Both the position numbers and the translations under genes were made by a program. The notes beneath the pieces were generated by a model that was not told the DNA's origin, searched no databases, and saw only the letters and a list, made by a program, of their open reading frames with translations. Of a DNA stretch of 56,920 bases, positions 29,480 to 39,031 are shown piece after piece. Numbering within the stretch: the stretch's first letter is position 1; every line of letters starts with the position of its first letter. Origin of the DNA: Bodo saltans. Lineage: Eukaryota > Euglenozoa > Kinetoplastea > Eubodonida > Bodonidae. The stretch is from assembly GCA_001460835.1 (NCBI GenBank), contig CYKH01001877.1:1-56920 (forward strand). Reading direction: 5' to 3'.

Positions 29480-32400
29480 ATGCCAGCACAAGTATCTAGC
29501 GGTGCAGCAAAGAAGCGCCGTGCAGGAGAAACGGAATCAGCAGCTCAACAGCAACAACAGCAGTCGCAAACACAACCACAACTACAGCAACCCATTAGTG
29601 GGGGCGCAGCAGCGAGAGCAAAGACATCGTCGTCGATTGCACTCGCGTCGCTGCGACTATTTGCCCTGTCCTTCATGTGCCTCGTGTTCGCCGTCGTTCG
29701 CAAGCAGTTCCATCTGCCGTTCGTCGCGCTGGAAGGAATGATTCCTCTCGTCCTATTTGTCGTAGCAGACCGTGATGCTTCTTCACAAAAGTATCGCTCT
29801 CCCTCAGCGCTCCGTGCTCAAGGCGTTGCTGCATTCGATGTTCATCATCAGGCTCAGCAACAGTTGCAGTTCAGCAAACAACAGCAACTTCAACAGCACC
29901 TTCGACGACAAGCACAGTGGGTAGAGCTTGTCATAGTTACCGGAGGCGTGTACCTTTTTCTCGACAATTACGCGTTGGAGCAGGCAGTAGCGATTGTGTT
30001 AGCCATCAACGCTGTCCATTGGGCTCTACGCTCGTTGATTCCTAGCGTTCTTTCTGTCAGCTTCACTTGGATGTGTTACCAATTTGTAGATGACACGTCT
30101 TTTGCTGCACCCTCCTCGGAATCTCATTCGGCTTCTTCTTCGACGTCTTCTGGGCTTCCCAGCGGACTCATCGATCGACTTGTGACGATGTCCATGGCCT
30201 CGTTGCAGCAGCACAGCAGTGGCATCGCAACTGCAGCTACCACCGTGTTGCAAAGCGGAAACATTGCTCCAAGCGCCCAGCAGCACTTGCGTTCGCTTGG
30301 GATTGCGTACGAGCCGCCGCGTTGGGTCACAGCTGTCTGCCTAGCGCTCAGCATTCAGCTTTTGTTCAATACCGGTCACATTCTGGCACAGTATCGATCA
30401 AGCTTATTATTAGGCCTCGCTGAGTATCTGGAGGAATTCAGCGCATACGTCTCTCATCGATTGACTGTCTGGACCACGCCTACCAGCAAGAAGATTCACG
30501 TTGCAGCCGGTCACAACAACAAACAGAAACAACAAGTGGCAACAGAAACAGATCCACAATCGACGACATCATCGTCCTCCTCGCTGACAACATCCATTCT
30601 CGCCGCTGTCAGTGACTTCTTGGATAGTACCACCTATTTTGTCTCCCCCACATCGTTGCTAGGGTTTGTGCTGTGGTATGCACTCATGGCGGTGGACTGG
30701 TACGCCCAGTTCTCGCTGGGTGGCGCACTCCTCGCCGCGTTTACCGTCTTGGCCATCCCTCAACACGCAGCAGGTCAGAGTGGTGGTCGACGAGGCAGCA
30801 GTAGTGGTGTTGGATCGCCAACAACGAGCACCGCCGCTGGTGCCTCCTCCACCACCAAATCCTCCACTCCAGTGATGGGCTTTCTCACCGTGGTGGTAGC
30901 CTTGGATTGCGTTATCTACCTCATTGTCTCTCCACGAGCTGTGTGCATGGTGGCCAATGCAGTCCTCTCAGCATTTGCCATTCTCTACTTTTGGAATCAT
31001 TCTCGAGTGTCGTCATTTTCCTCCTCAGCCACTATCACGACGCAACGGCATGCGTTCCCGCTTGCAGTCGTCTGGATTGGTATGGTAGGTTCGGATCTTT
31101 GGGTGCAGCTAGACAACACATTTCACGTCCTCCTTCGCACCTCTACGAGCACTACGGATGCGATTAGTTACCCGTATCTTGGTGCCGCAGGGATTAGTGG
31201 GGGAGACGTCCCAGGAGGTATTGCAGGCGTAACCGTTGCAATTCTGGCCGCCCTTGTCGCCGAGGCCGAGACCCCGAGCCCATTCCGGCACCTGGTCGCA
31301 GTTCACACGATCGGATTTGGGATGTACTTGCTTTACTCTGCTTTTGTAGAGACGAGCAGGGCGACGATGTTAGCCGAGCAGGAGCTCAAGATACTCACGT
31401 TTCTTGCACAGCCACCACAGCCCGCATCACAGCAAGCAATATCATCGTCGTCGCTTGACCCCCAAGGACAACACGACGACCACCACTTCAATCAAGAAGC
31501 AGCAACGAATCATCATGAGGTTCCAGCTCTCGCTCAACAACAGAGTCGCGGTCGTCAAAGCACGGCGACGACAGGTAGTCACCACTCTAGTCGCGGCGTT
31601 TCGCCTCTGATTCCTGTCGTTGTTGAGAACGAAAGCCACATCAGTGCAACGGAGTCAGAGGCCTCTTTAGCGTCTAGCAGCAACGCTGCTCAACACGGTG
31701 GCATGGCAACTGAAAAGCAACAGAAAAAGAAAGGCTCAGCGTCTCGTACGGCTGCCAACCAACTCGCCGTTGATAGTAGCATTTCCGCAGCAAACCCGCT
31801 AACCGCAGGCATGCGAAACGACGACGACGTCAATGCTTCAGCAACCTCAGCAGCAGTAGCAACGAAGGAGAACGAACTTCAGAGTTCCCCTGGCGCAAGT
31901 TCCGCCAACGGGGATGCGGTGATTATTTCATCGTCGTCCACCCAGCCCTCCACGCAGCCCTCGCGTGATGTCACCCCTCTGGATGAAATGCATCTTGTTG
32001 TGACGACTGGCAAGGCAAGCAATCCCGCATCCCAGACCACCACGTCTAAGAAGGCCACCAAGAAGAAAGAAATGCCTCCACAATCCGTCGACGCGGTGGA
32101 GCCAACCAGTCCCGTGGATGACGCATCTGTCAGATCTGATCCGTCTCCAGACATAAAAATCTCTACAGGAAAAACGCCAAACACATCGAACAAAGTTGAA
32201 TCTAAGGCTACTCGTTCGTTAGCTCTGGAAGCCCCAGTTGCAAGGCACAACACTCACTCGGAAGACAAACCAGCGGCCACCCTCCGCCGCGTCGTTGCCC
32301 CGCCCCAAGCCATAGCGCATGAACATCTCGACGAAGGAGTCACGTTGGAAGCATCAGCAATCCCCTCAGCACCATCAACCACGAAGACATCCGCACCAAA

Positions 32401-34360
32401 CAGTAAGCAAAGCACCGCTGTCCACACTAAGAGTGGGGCAACCAACAAACCTGCAGCGACTCCGGTTGCTGTGAATGCGTCAAAACATCAAGCTACCTCA
32501 TCAGCAGCCACACCAGCTCCTTCAAGCGCCGCAGTGAACATCAACACCACAAAACTATCATTTGGAGATGTTGTTCGTGGAGCGAAGGCTATTCCACCCG
32601 CTGCTGCTGCCGCATCGCCTTCATCATCGCAAAATGCTCAAGGCCCACTCTCCGTAGATGGGCCAGAGATGCAGGCCTCCTCGTCGTCGGCTGTTGTCAC
32701 TGGCGCCAAGGGGAAACAGGCCGTAGCCGATTCCAAATCAGCAGCAGCGGTAGGAGGTGTACGGTACAGCATGTCCATCGGTTCCATTGATGGCCCAGAG
32801 GGCGACGAATCGCTCGGTACACAACCTTCATCATCGCAACGTCGTATTGCCGACAGGCTCCACCAAGATGGGTTCTCGCAGCGAGGCGACACCCCGCTTG
32901 GTCAACTCACGTCGCCAACGACCCTTACAAAGGCGTCAAAGACTATAAAATCGATCGACGACGACGATGCTGACGACGATGACGACGGTAATGTTGGCCC
33001 CCAGAGTTTAGGAAGTGCGTCCAACCCGATAGTTCCACCCTCGCCGCTCTCTGAGAAACCAACGCCCACGTCGCTACCCCCGCCCATCAGCCCTCAACGG
33101 AGCAGTAAAGACAGTCAAAGCAACAAGAATGAGAAGAACCGGAAGGAGATCCAACCTATTGCACTCAGCGCGCCACTTTCGCCCGGCGGTCGCCGCGGAG
33201 GAGGTGACGACAGCAACAGTGCAGCTATTCCAGCAACGAGTGGGTTTGATCACTTTGGCGGCATGCGCTTGGGAACATCGCCGCTGATCCGTGAGCGAGG
33301 CCCGATGCCTACCGTCACTGGATCCTACGATATGACGAGTGCCCTCATGTCTGAGCTCACAGGAGGAGCCCCACCACCACCACCACTACCGACGTCGGCG
33401 GCTACTGATAATTCCGCGTTGGACTTAGCGATGTTTCACTTTGCCTTGACGGGTGGCTCCATCGACGAAGGAGCAGCATCGGTTCAGCCCTTCTCCACCC
33501 CTGCTGTTACCAACAACAGCAACAACAACCCCTTTCACCCCGCATCTGACGTGGGAGGAGGCGCATTTCCTGACGATGACGTGACTGGAGCGGACTCGAG
33601 CAGCACGGTGTACAACATTGACTCCATGATTTCACAACTGGCATCTGCAGGAAATTCTCCTCTTCCGAGCGACGCGCCTGCGTTTCCGACCAGTCAAGCG
33701 CGACAAACGACAACTGGCTCTATTCCTCACCGCCCTTCCACACAGTTTTTGACCCTAGAGGAGCTCACAAAGGCTGTCCACGCCACGACGACGCCACCAA
33801 CTCTTTCTGATCCCTCTTCGCAACAACCCTTCCATCCTAGCGGCAACGGTGATGATGGTGCGGCATCCACTGCTTCTGGAGCAAGCAGCACTGCATGGGG
33901 CGTGCCAACATCTGCGGCCCCGCAGCAACACACCGCCGCCTCCGATGCGCAATACGAAGCGCTGAGTCAAGGATTCCTATTGAATCTCCTTGATGATGAC
34001 CAGCCAACTGCGCAGCAACACCATATGAACACCAACATCCAGCAGAATTCGTACACAAACATGGGAGGATTGCATGGCGGCGGTGGATTTTCCGTGGTGG
34101 GGAGCAACGGCGTGCCAATGGCACCCCCAAGCGCACCTTCGTACGGAGCAACAATGATGATGCAACAGCCCCAGCCTCAAATTTATCAAGTCGGGCCCAA
34201 CGGTGGTGTTGTCCCAGTGCCAGGCTCCGGTCCCAGTGGCAGCGCCGTGTCACAAGTCGTTATGACAACGCAAGGTCCTTACGCAGTGGTGACGTTGTCC
34301 AACGGGCAGCAAATTATGTGCCCGGTGGTGTACCAGCAGAACCCCGCACCTGTTATGTAG
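29480..34360 (+). CDS. Large multi-pass membrane protein with disordered tail
   Basis: This 1626-residue protein is in one frame. A polyglutamine-containing N-terminus is followed by about ten to twelve hydrophobic segments between residues 50 and 640, for example LRLFALSFMCLVFAVV, FVALEGMIPLVLFVV, WVTAVCLALSIQLLF, LLGFVLWYALMAVDWY and GFLTVVVALDCVIYLIV. The last 980 residues are Ser/Ala/Thr/Pro-rich and disordered, with an acidic patch (DDDDADDDDDGN near residue 1156), a PPPPPLP stretch and a Gly/Asn/Gln-rich C-terminus (YAVVTLSNGQQIMCPVVYQQ). I recognise no family for the membrane part. It is probably an integral membrane protein with a long cytoplasmic scaffold, as inferred from hydropathy. 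Confidence 0.7.
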   Translation: MPAQVSSGAAKKRRAGETESAAQQQQQQSQTQPQLQQPISGGAAARAKTSSSIALASLRLFALSFMCLVFAVVRKQFHLPFVALEGMIPLVLFVVADRDASSQKYRSPSALRAQGVAAFDVHHQAQQQLQFSKQQQLQQHLRRQAQWVELVIVTGGVYLFLDNYALEQAVAIVLAINAVHWALRSLIPSVLSVSFTWMCYQFVDDTSFAAPSSESHSASSSTSSGLPSGLIDRLVTMSMASLQQHSSGIATAATTVLQSGNIAPSAQQHLRSLGIAYEPPRWVTAVCLALSIQLLFNTGHILAQYRSSLLLGLAEYLEEFSAYVSHRLTVWTTPTSKKIHVAAGHNNKQKQQVATETDPQSTTSSSSSLTTSILAAVSDFLDSTTYFVSPTSLLGFVLWYALMAVDWYAQFSLGGALLAAFTVLAIPQHAAGQSGGRRGSSSGVGSPTTSTAAGASSTTKSSTPVMGFLTVVVALDCVIYLIVSPRAVCMVANAVLSAFAILYFWNHSRVSSFSSSATITTQRHAFPLAVVWIGMVGSDLWVQLDNTFHVLLRTSTSTTDAISYPYLGAAGISGGDVPGGIAGVTVAILAALVAEAETPSPFRHLVAVHTIGFGMYLLYSAFVETSRATMLAEQELKILTFLAQPPQPASQQAISSSSLDPQGQHDDHHFNQEAATNHHEVPALAQQQSRGRQSTATTGSHHSSRGVSPLIPVVVENESHISATESEASLASSSNAAQHGGMATEKQQKKKGSASRTAANQLAVDSSISAANPLTAGMRNDDDVNASATSAAVATKENELQSSPGASSANGDAVIISSSSTQPSTQPSRDVTPLDEMHLVVTTGKASNPASQTTTSKKATKKKEMPPQSVDAVEPTSPVDDASVRSDPSPDIKISTGKTPNTSNKVESKATRSLALEAPVARHNTHSEDKPAATLRRVVAPPQAIAHEHLDEGVTLEASAIPSAPSTTKTSAPNSKQSTAVHTKSGATNKPAATPVAVNASKHQATSSAATPAPSSAAVNINTTKLSFGDVVRGAKAIPPAAAAASPSSSQNAQGPLSVDGPEMQASSSSAVVTGAKGKQAVADSKSAAAVGGVRYSMSIGSIDGPEGDESLGTQPSSSQRRIADRLHQDGFSQRGDTPLGQLTSPTTLTKASKTIKSIDDDDADDDDDGNVGPQSLGSASNPIVPPSPLSEKPTPTSLPPPISPQRSSKDSQSNKNEKNRKEIQPIALSAPLSPGGRRGGGDDSNSAAIPATSGFDHFGGMRLGTSPLIRERGPMPTVTGSYDMTSALMSELTGGAPPPPPLPTSAATDNSALDLAMFHFALTGGSIDEGAASVQPFSTPAVTNNSNNNPFHPASDVGGGAFPDDDVTGADSSSTVYNIDSMISQLASAGNSPLPSDAPAFPTSQARQTTTGSIPHRPSTQFLTLEELTKAVHATTTPPTLSDPSSQQPFHPSGNGDDGAASTASGASSTAWGVPTSAAPQQHTAASDAQYEALSQGFLLNLLDDDQPTAQQHHMNTNIQQNSYTNMGGLHGGGGFSVVGSNGVPMAPPSAPSYGATMMMQQPQPQIYQVGPNGGVVPVPGSGPSGSAVSQVVMTTQGPYAVVTLSNGQQIMCPVVYQQNPAPVM

Positions 34361-35742
34361 CGGCCTCTGGAACGAATGTCGCGCTGGAAGAAAAAAAAGT
34401 GTAGCCGATGTTAACGTAAGAACAAGAGTGTCCACCAATTGAAACGAAAAAAATGAGAGAAGCAAGCCATTGAAAGATATGAAAAACGTAGGGAGAGAAT
34501 GTGTACTCTGTAAACATTTTCCAACAGTAACCAACGGAAGGGATGAGGTAATGTTTTCAAGCGCAGAGTGGTGTTCTGTAGTGGGGTGGAGGCAGTCAAC
34601 AAAAAAACGAGAGAGTGAGAACCATGATGTGCCACTAGCTATATCTTCACGAGAGGTTTCCGAATTAGTGACGAAAACATGTTGACCTACTCTCCATGGC
34701 ACCAAATGAAGTCCGCGCTCCCAACAAAATAAAAACATTAGTCGTTTTTTTTTAGGGGGAGGATGGAGGCTTTGGCGCCAGCGCTAAGGTGAATAGGTCT
34801 AACTGCGCGTCATTTGGTAGGTGGAAAAAGAGCACGTTAGAAATGAAAGGGATAGAGATGACTGTTTTAGGGGGACGGAGATTTGTAGGACTTGCTGCGG
34901 AAAATACCCGCCAAAGAAAACAAAACTCGCCGCTGACAAATATTATTAGTTGTAGCAAGAAAAGATGAATGAAACGTGGCGAGCCCCCTTCACATATTGC
35001 GAGGGGGTCCAGGCTGCAGCTTTAGTGCAGCCACAAACAAAACAACATCAAACAATTCCAAGAAAACAAAACTCCACACACAAAAAAAAAAACACGAATT
35101 CGCACAGAAACACCATGTGGAAACGAGAAAAAAAGAGATGTGCAGGCCGTTGCAAATTCAAACCCTTTTGCCGCTTTTTGTTATATTTGCGCGTGTGACA
35201 TGACTTTCGTACTTTAGGTCTTTTGAACCGAATTCTCCCTCACCATCTTCATTTATCCATCTCCCCTTCCATTTTTTTGCTGCACACGCCACTCCAGCAC
35301 TAGCTCGTTCCTATCCGTTGCTTAAAGGCGCTTGCGCAAGCACGCTTGGAACAACGGGACGGATGTACAAGTTGCCTCGTAGGACGTGTCATCAATCGAG
35401 GCCGCGAACGGACACAACCTTTTTTGGGTGCCCATCGAAATGTCTTTAGGAGACATGGCGTTCCTCAAAAGTCCTTCGCGCGTGCTTCATGTTTCTTGAC
35501 ATTTTCTTTTTTCGTTCGTTGGCATGTGCCGGAAACATGCGCGTCGACGTGTTCATTGGGCATCGGTTGATATTGAACTTTCAGAACTGGAAACACAAAC
35601 AAAACACTTCAATTTTCGTTTACTATTTTGATTTGTCAAGATAACCATTGATTTTGGTTTTGACTCCTCCGTGCAATATATATCGATCGAAGAAGTATTC
35701 ACAAAAAAACGTAACAAACAGACAACGTGCACAAGTCAAAAT
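34361..35742. other. 1.4-kb gene-free spacer
   Basis: I see no gene on either strand. The first half is A-rich with short poly-A runs (34389 and 34448). Later parts have A runs (35081-35091) and T-rich stretches. It may contain a long 3' UTR and the leader of the hydrolase gene. Confidence 0.45.
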
Positions 35743-36795
35743 ATGGACATCACGTGGTACTCTGAGAAAAACGTTGAAGCTCAAACAGTGATTCTCATTT
35801 GTGGCTGGCCTGATACATCGGACATCTTCTGCGAAAACATTATTCCGCTACTTATCCGCGGCACCAACAACAACAATCATCGCGATTCGCCTTCCCTTCA
35901 TGCCCTTTCGCTCTCCATAGATGAAGCATCGGGCCCGTATCGCGTGGTTGGGCTCACATTGCCGTCGTATTCTCAGAACAGTGCAAGGAAGGCCTTCGGT
36001 TGGTCACTTTCTGCGCTGGTTGATCTTTTTGATGAAGCAATTCAGCGAATCATGGACACGTACCCGGCGACGTCGCGGTTTCGTCACTTGGCCCCAATCC
36101 TAATCTGCCACGACTGGGGATGCACCATAGCACTGGAATGCTTAACGAAACGTCCGTTTCTGTTCGAACGGATCGTCTGCCTTGACGTTTCCGGACACCC
36201 CGCAGGCGATTGCAAACACGCTCAAAGCTGGACTAACGTCTCTTCGTGGCTGCTAGGAGCATCAAGTGCTGTCAGCTTCAAAGCGATGGTTCACATTTTA
36301 TGGTATCAATCTTGGATTATGATGTGCTATCTGCTCCATTTCGTGATCCCGTTCTTGGCGGACTGGTTGATTGTGCTTCTCTGTCGACTCGCCGGGCGCC
36401 CAGAGTATCGACGCTTCGTCGGTGGCGACACACCTATCCTTGGTGGTCGTAGTCACAACAATGCTGCCGTCGTTGTCAAAGCTCGGGGCGACATGGGGTG
36501 GCCCTATTTCTCCTTGTGGTGGGGCTTGCTCATCCGCCTTCCCCTCACGACGCATCGCTACTTTGTACCAGTGCACGTGCCGATTTTGTACCTGTACGGA
36601 GAGCGCAAGCCGTTTCAGTTCCACACCGATCAGTGGATCCACCATATCGACGAGAAGCGCGTCCGTGATGGTATGTCCCTTGCGTTAGGCATTCGTGGAG
36701 GAGGTCACTGGTTCTACGCTGCAGGCGGGTTGCCGCAAAAGCTTGCGCTAGGACAAATTGAACAATTCCTCGCGACCCAGCGCAAGGTGATTTAA
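35743..36795 (+). CDS. Alpha/beta-hydrolase with Asp in the nucleophile elbow
   Basis: This is a 350-residue protein from ATG 35743. The frame is open to 35671 but only via GTG, so the ATG is preferred. It has VILICGWPDTSDIF, the HGxP-like oxyanion strand after the first beta strand. LICHDWGCTIALE forms the nucleophile elbow with Asp124 where serine hydrolases have Ser, as in epoxide hydrolases and haloalkane dehalogenases. The catalytic His is probably His322 in GGGHWFYAAGG, and VPILYLYGERKPF carries the third-strand acid region. A hydrophobic stretch of about 40 residues (residues 185-225, SWIMMCYLLHFVIPFLADWL) lies in the cap and suggests membrane association. The reaction cannot be told. 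The last 83 codons are duplicated just downstream. Confidence 0.8.
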   Translation: MDITWYSEKNVEAQTVILICGWPDTSDIFCENIIPLLIRGTNNNNHRDSPSLHALSLSIDEASGPYRVVGLTLPSYSQNSARKAFGWSLSALVDLFDEAIQRIMDTYPATSRFRHLAPILICHDWGCTIALECLTKRPFLFERIVCLDVSGHPAGDCKHAQSWTNVSSWLLGASSAVSFKAMVHILWYQSWIMMCYLLHFVIPFLADWLIVLLCRLAGRPEYRRFVGGDTPILGGRSHNNAAVVVKARGDMGWPYFSLWWGLLIRLPLTTHRYFVPVHVPILYLYGERKPFQFHTDQWIHHIDEKRVRDGMSLALGIRGGGHWFYAAGGLPQKLALGQIEQFLATQRKVI

Positions 36796-36983
36796 TTGTG
36801 TAGGGAAGACAAAAAAACATAGATCTGATTGACTGTGAACACACATACACAAACAAACTCGTTGCCGAGCATTATCCTCCTTCGCATCATTATCATTATG
36901 CACCAATTTTGATTTCTCGTCACCCTCCTCCATTTTTTTCACACAGGTTCGTTCAATTTACTTCCCCCAATTTCACTTGAGTC

Positions 36984-37253
36984 ATGTTTTCGAGCGTCCC
37001 GCTAACGACGCATCGCTACTTTGTACCAGTGCACGTGCCGATTTTGTACTTGTACGGAGAGCGCAAGCCGTTTCAGTTCCACACCGATCAGTGGATCCAC
37101 CATATCGACGAGAAGCGCGTCCGTGATGGTATGTCCCTTGCGTTAGGCATTCGTGGAGGAGGTCACTGGTTCTACGCTGCAGGCGGGTTGCCGCAAAAGC
37201 TTGCGCTAGGACAAATTGAACAATTCCTCGCGACCCAGCGCAAGGTGATTTAA
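36984..37253 (+). pseudogene. Partial copy of the hydrolase C-terminus
   Basis: The second copy of the tandem duplication is open from ATG 36984 for 89 codons. The first six residues (MFSSVP) come from intergenic DNA, and the rest repeat residues 269-350 of the hydrolase, including the catalytic His region, without the nucleophile. A pyrimidine tract and ACAG at 36923-36946 sit just upstream, so a short transcript could in principle be made. It cannot be a hydrolase on its own. Confidence 0.5.
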
Positions 37254-37380
37254 TTGTGTAAGGAAGAGAAAAAAACATAGATCTGATTGACTGTGAACAC
37301 ACATACACAAACAAACTCGTTGCCGAGCATTATCCTCCTTCGCATCATTATCATTATGCACCAATTTTGATTTCTCGTCA

Positions 37381-37404
37381 CCCTCCTCCATTTTTTTCAC
37401 ACAG
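37381..37404 (+). promoter_or_regulatory. Putative trans-splice acceptor (also present at 36923-36946)
   Basis: A C/T tract (CCCTCCTCCATTTTTTTCAC) is followed by ACAG. Because it lies in the 458-bp duplication it occurs twice, the second time as the acceptor-like tract before the NAP gene at 37638. Confidence 0.35.
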
Positions 37405-37637
37405 GTTCGTTCAATTTACTTCCCCCAATTTCACTTGAGTCATGTTTTCGAGCGTCCCGCTATTTTTTTTGGTCGTGAAGAGTCTCTTGTTTTAGATGTC
37501 GCACACCAAATTATAAGCATCCTGCGCTGTGTTGTTGTTGATCCTTTGGAACACTAAAATTAACTTTGATTGGAAGCCAAACACTTCTTTATCTTTCGTT
37601 GGTAGAATACTAATTAATCGACAAAGAAAGGCTAGAG

Positions 37638-38750
37638 ATGGAAAACATTGCCTCAAAACTCGCGGTGGTGCTCGACGCCAATCCCAACAATGCAGAACTT
37701 AACAAAATTCTCCGCGCCATTGCTGACGTCGACCGTAAAGTTGAGGCAGCCACCAAGGCCAGCCTTGCCGCTACTTGGAAGGAGTTGAACGCTGGTGTTG
37801 TGCCAAGTGCTGATGCAGTGAAGAAAACGCTCGCCGCGCATCCATCGCCACTGACGCAAATCTTCCTCGAGGCAGAAATGCCCACGGAAGCTGAAGTTTT
37901 GGAGGCTGTTGCGTCTGGTTCTGCGAAGTCGGAGTCGGCTCATTCCGTGGTGAAGTTTTTCCTTCAAGCGCTCATAGGTCAACCTCTCGGTCCTGTCGAT
38001 GAGAAAATTATGAATCATCTGGAGTCTATTGAGAGCACCACTCTTGAGGAACCCGAGTACGGCTTCAAGCTGTCCTTCAAGTTCCACGCCGAGGCAAAGA
38101 AATTCTTCTCTAACGACGTGTTGACGGTGACAGTAAAGTCGGAGGGAGCGGAGAGCGGATCATGCAAATTTGCCGAGAGTGCTATCACTGGCGTATTCGG
38201 CACAAAGATCCAATGGAACCCACCGGAGGCCAACCCCACCATCCAGCGCATCCCTGTCCCCCCAACTGCCGAAGCATTCGGCGCTAAGAAGAACCGCGAT
38301 GGAAAGCCGAAGAAGGAAGAGCGCAAGTTTGTGGAAGTGAAGCAAGACTCCATCTTTAGAATCTTTGAGGACATTGATTTCTCAAAGCAACTCCCTTCCG
38401 GCAGGAACCCCGACGAGGAGATGGAGCTGAACATGGAGCTTGAGCGTCGCGGTAAGTTGGCGAGCGGCCTCATCTTGTTTCATCAAGTGAGCGCTGGTCT
38501 GCCTATTCTTAGCCTCAAGCGCCTGACGCCAGACGACGAAGATGATATGGGTGGTGATGACGATGAGGGTCAGATGTATGGCAGCGAGGACGAAATGGAA
38601 GACGGGGAATTTGATGATGATGAAGACGATGAGGAGGAGGAGGATGTTGCTCCGCCTCCGAAGAAAGGCTCGAGGAAGGACAGCGGCTCAGCTCCTGCGC
38701 CTTCTGCGAGCAAGGGCGTCAAGCCTCAACCAGATTGCAAGCAGCAATAA
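37638..38750 (+). CDS. NAP-family nucleosome assembly protein
   Basis: This 370-residue protein has the NAP/SET histone-chaperone fold. It has an N-terminal helix for dimerisation and VKFFLQALIGQPLGPVDEKI. GFKLSFKFHAEAKKFFSNDV is the equivalent of the conserved FxI.FhF..NpYF..~L block, and IQWNPPEANP is also present. It also has SIFRIFEDIDF and a C-terminal acidic tail (about residues 303-337, DEDDMGGDDDEGQMYGSEDE and onward) typical of the family. NAP proteins shuttle H2A-H2B between cytoplasm and nucleus. The basic segment KKNRDGKPKKEERK could act in nuclear import. It lies directly after the hydrolase duplication and appears intact. Confidence 0.9.
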   Translation: MENIASKLAVVLDANPNNAELNKILRAIADVDRKVEAATKASLAATWKELNAGVVPSADAVKKTLAAHPSPLTQIFLEAEMPTEAEVLEAVASGSAKSESAHSVVKFFLQALIGQPLGPVDEKIMNHLESIESTTLEEPEYGFKLSFKFHAEAKKFFSNDVLTVTVKSEGAESGSCKFAESAITGVFGTKIQWNPPEANPTIQRIPVPPTAEAFGAKKNRDGKPKKEERKFVEVKQDSIFRIFEDIDFSKQLPSGRNPDEEMELNMELERRGKLASGLILFHQVSAGLPILSLKRLTPDDEDDMGGDDDEGQMYGSEDEMEDGEFDDDEDDEEEEDVAPPPKKGSRKDSGSAPAPSASKGVKPQPDCKQQ

Positions 38751-39031
38751 CGCAAGCATCATGGAATGTTCTCGACGGAGGACGGAAGTTCAACAACACA
38801 CACATGGCTGCGTGTAAAAAACTATCTGCAATCGCGTGTTCCAAAAAAACGAGTACGGTTAACCTTCAATGACAGGGATGTTTGTTTTCGCTCGCTAACA
38901 ACACAACAACAACAATCAACGGAAATTCTCATTTTATCCATCCATTGAAGGCTTTCTCTCTGATGACACATTTACCGCGTTTTTTCCTCGATAATTAATT
39001 ACAAGGCCTGTGGTCCAAAACAAAAACAAAG

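Larger units (their letters stand above)
36547..37462. repeat. 458-bp tandem duplication covering the hydrolase 3' end
   Basis: 36547-37004 is repeated directly adjacent at 37005-37462 (offset 458) with only a few substitutions, for example TACCTGTACGG versus TACTTGTACGG and TAGGGAAGACAA versus TAAGGAAGAGAA. Each copy holds the last 83 codons of the hydrolase, its stop codon and the start of the intergenic region with a pyrimidine tract and ACAG. The copies are not identical, which argues against a simple read duplication but not against a merged haplotype. Confidence 0.9.

Noticed and set aside
34250-34738. 162-codon open frame on the minus strand
   Set aside because: It overlaps the end of the large membrane protein antisense and has no motif; no other minus-strand gene exists here.
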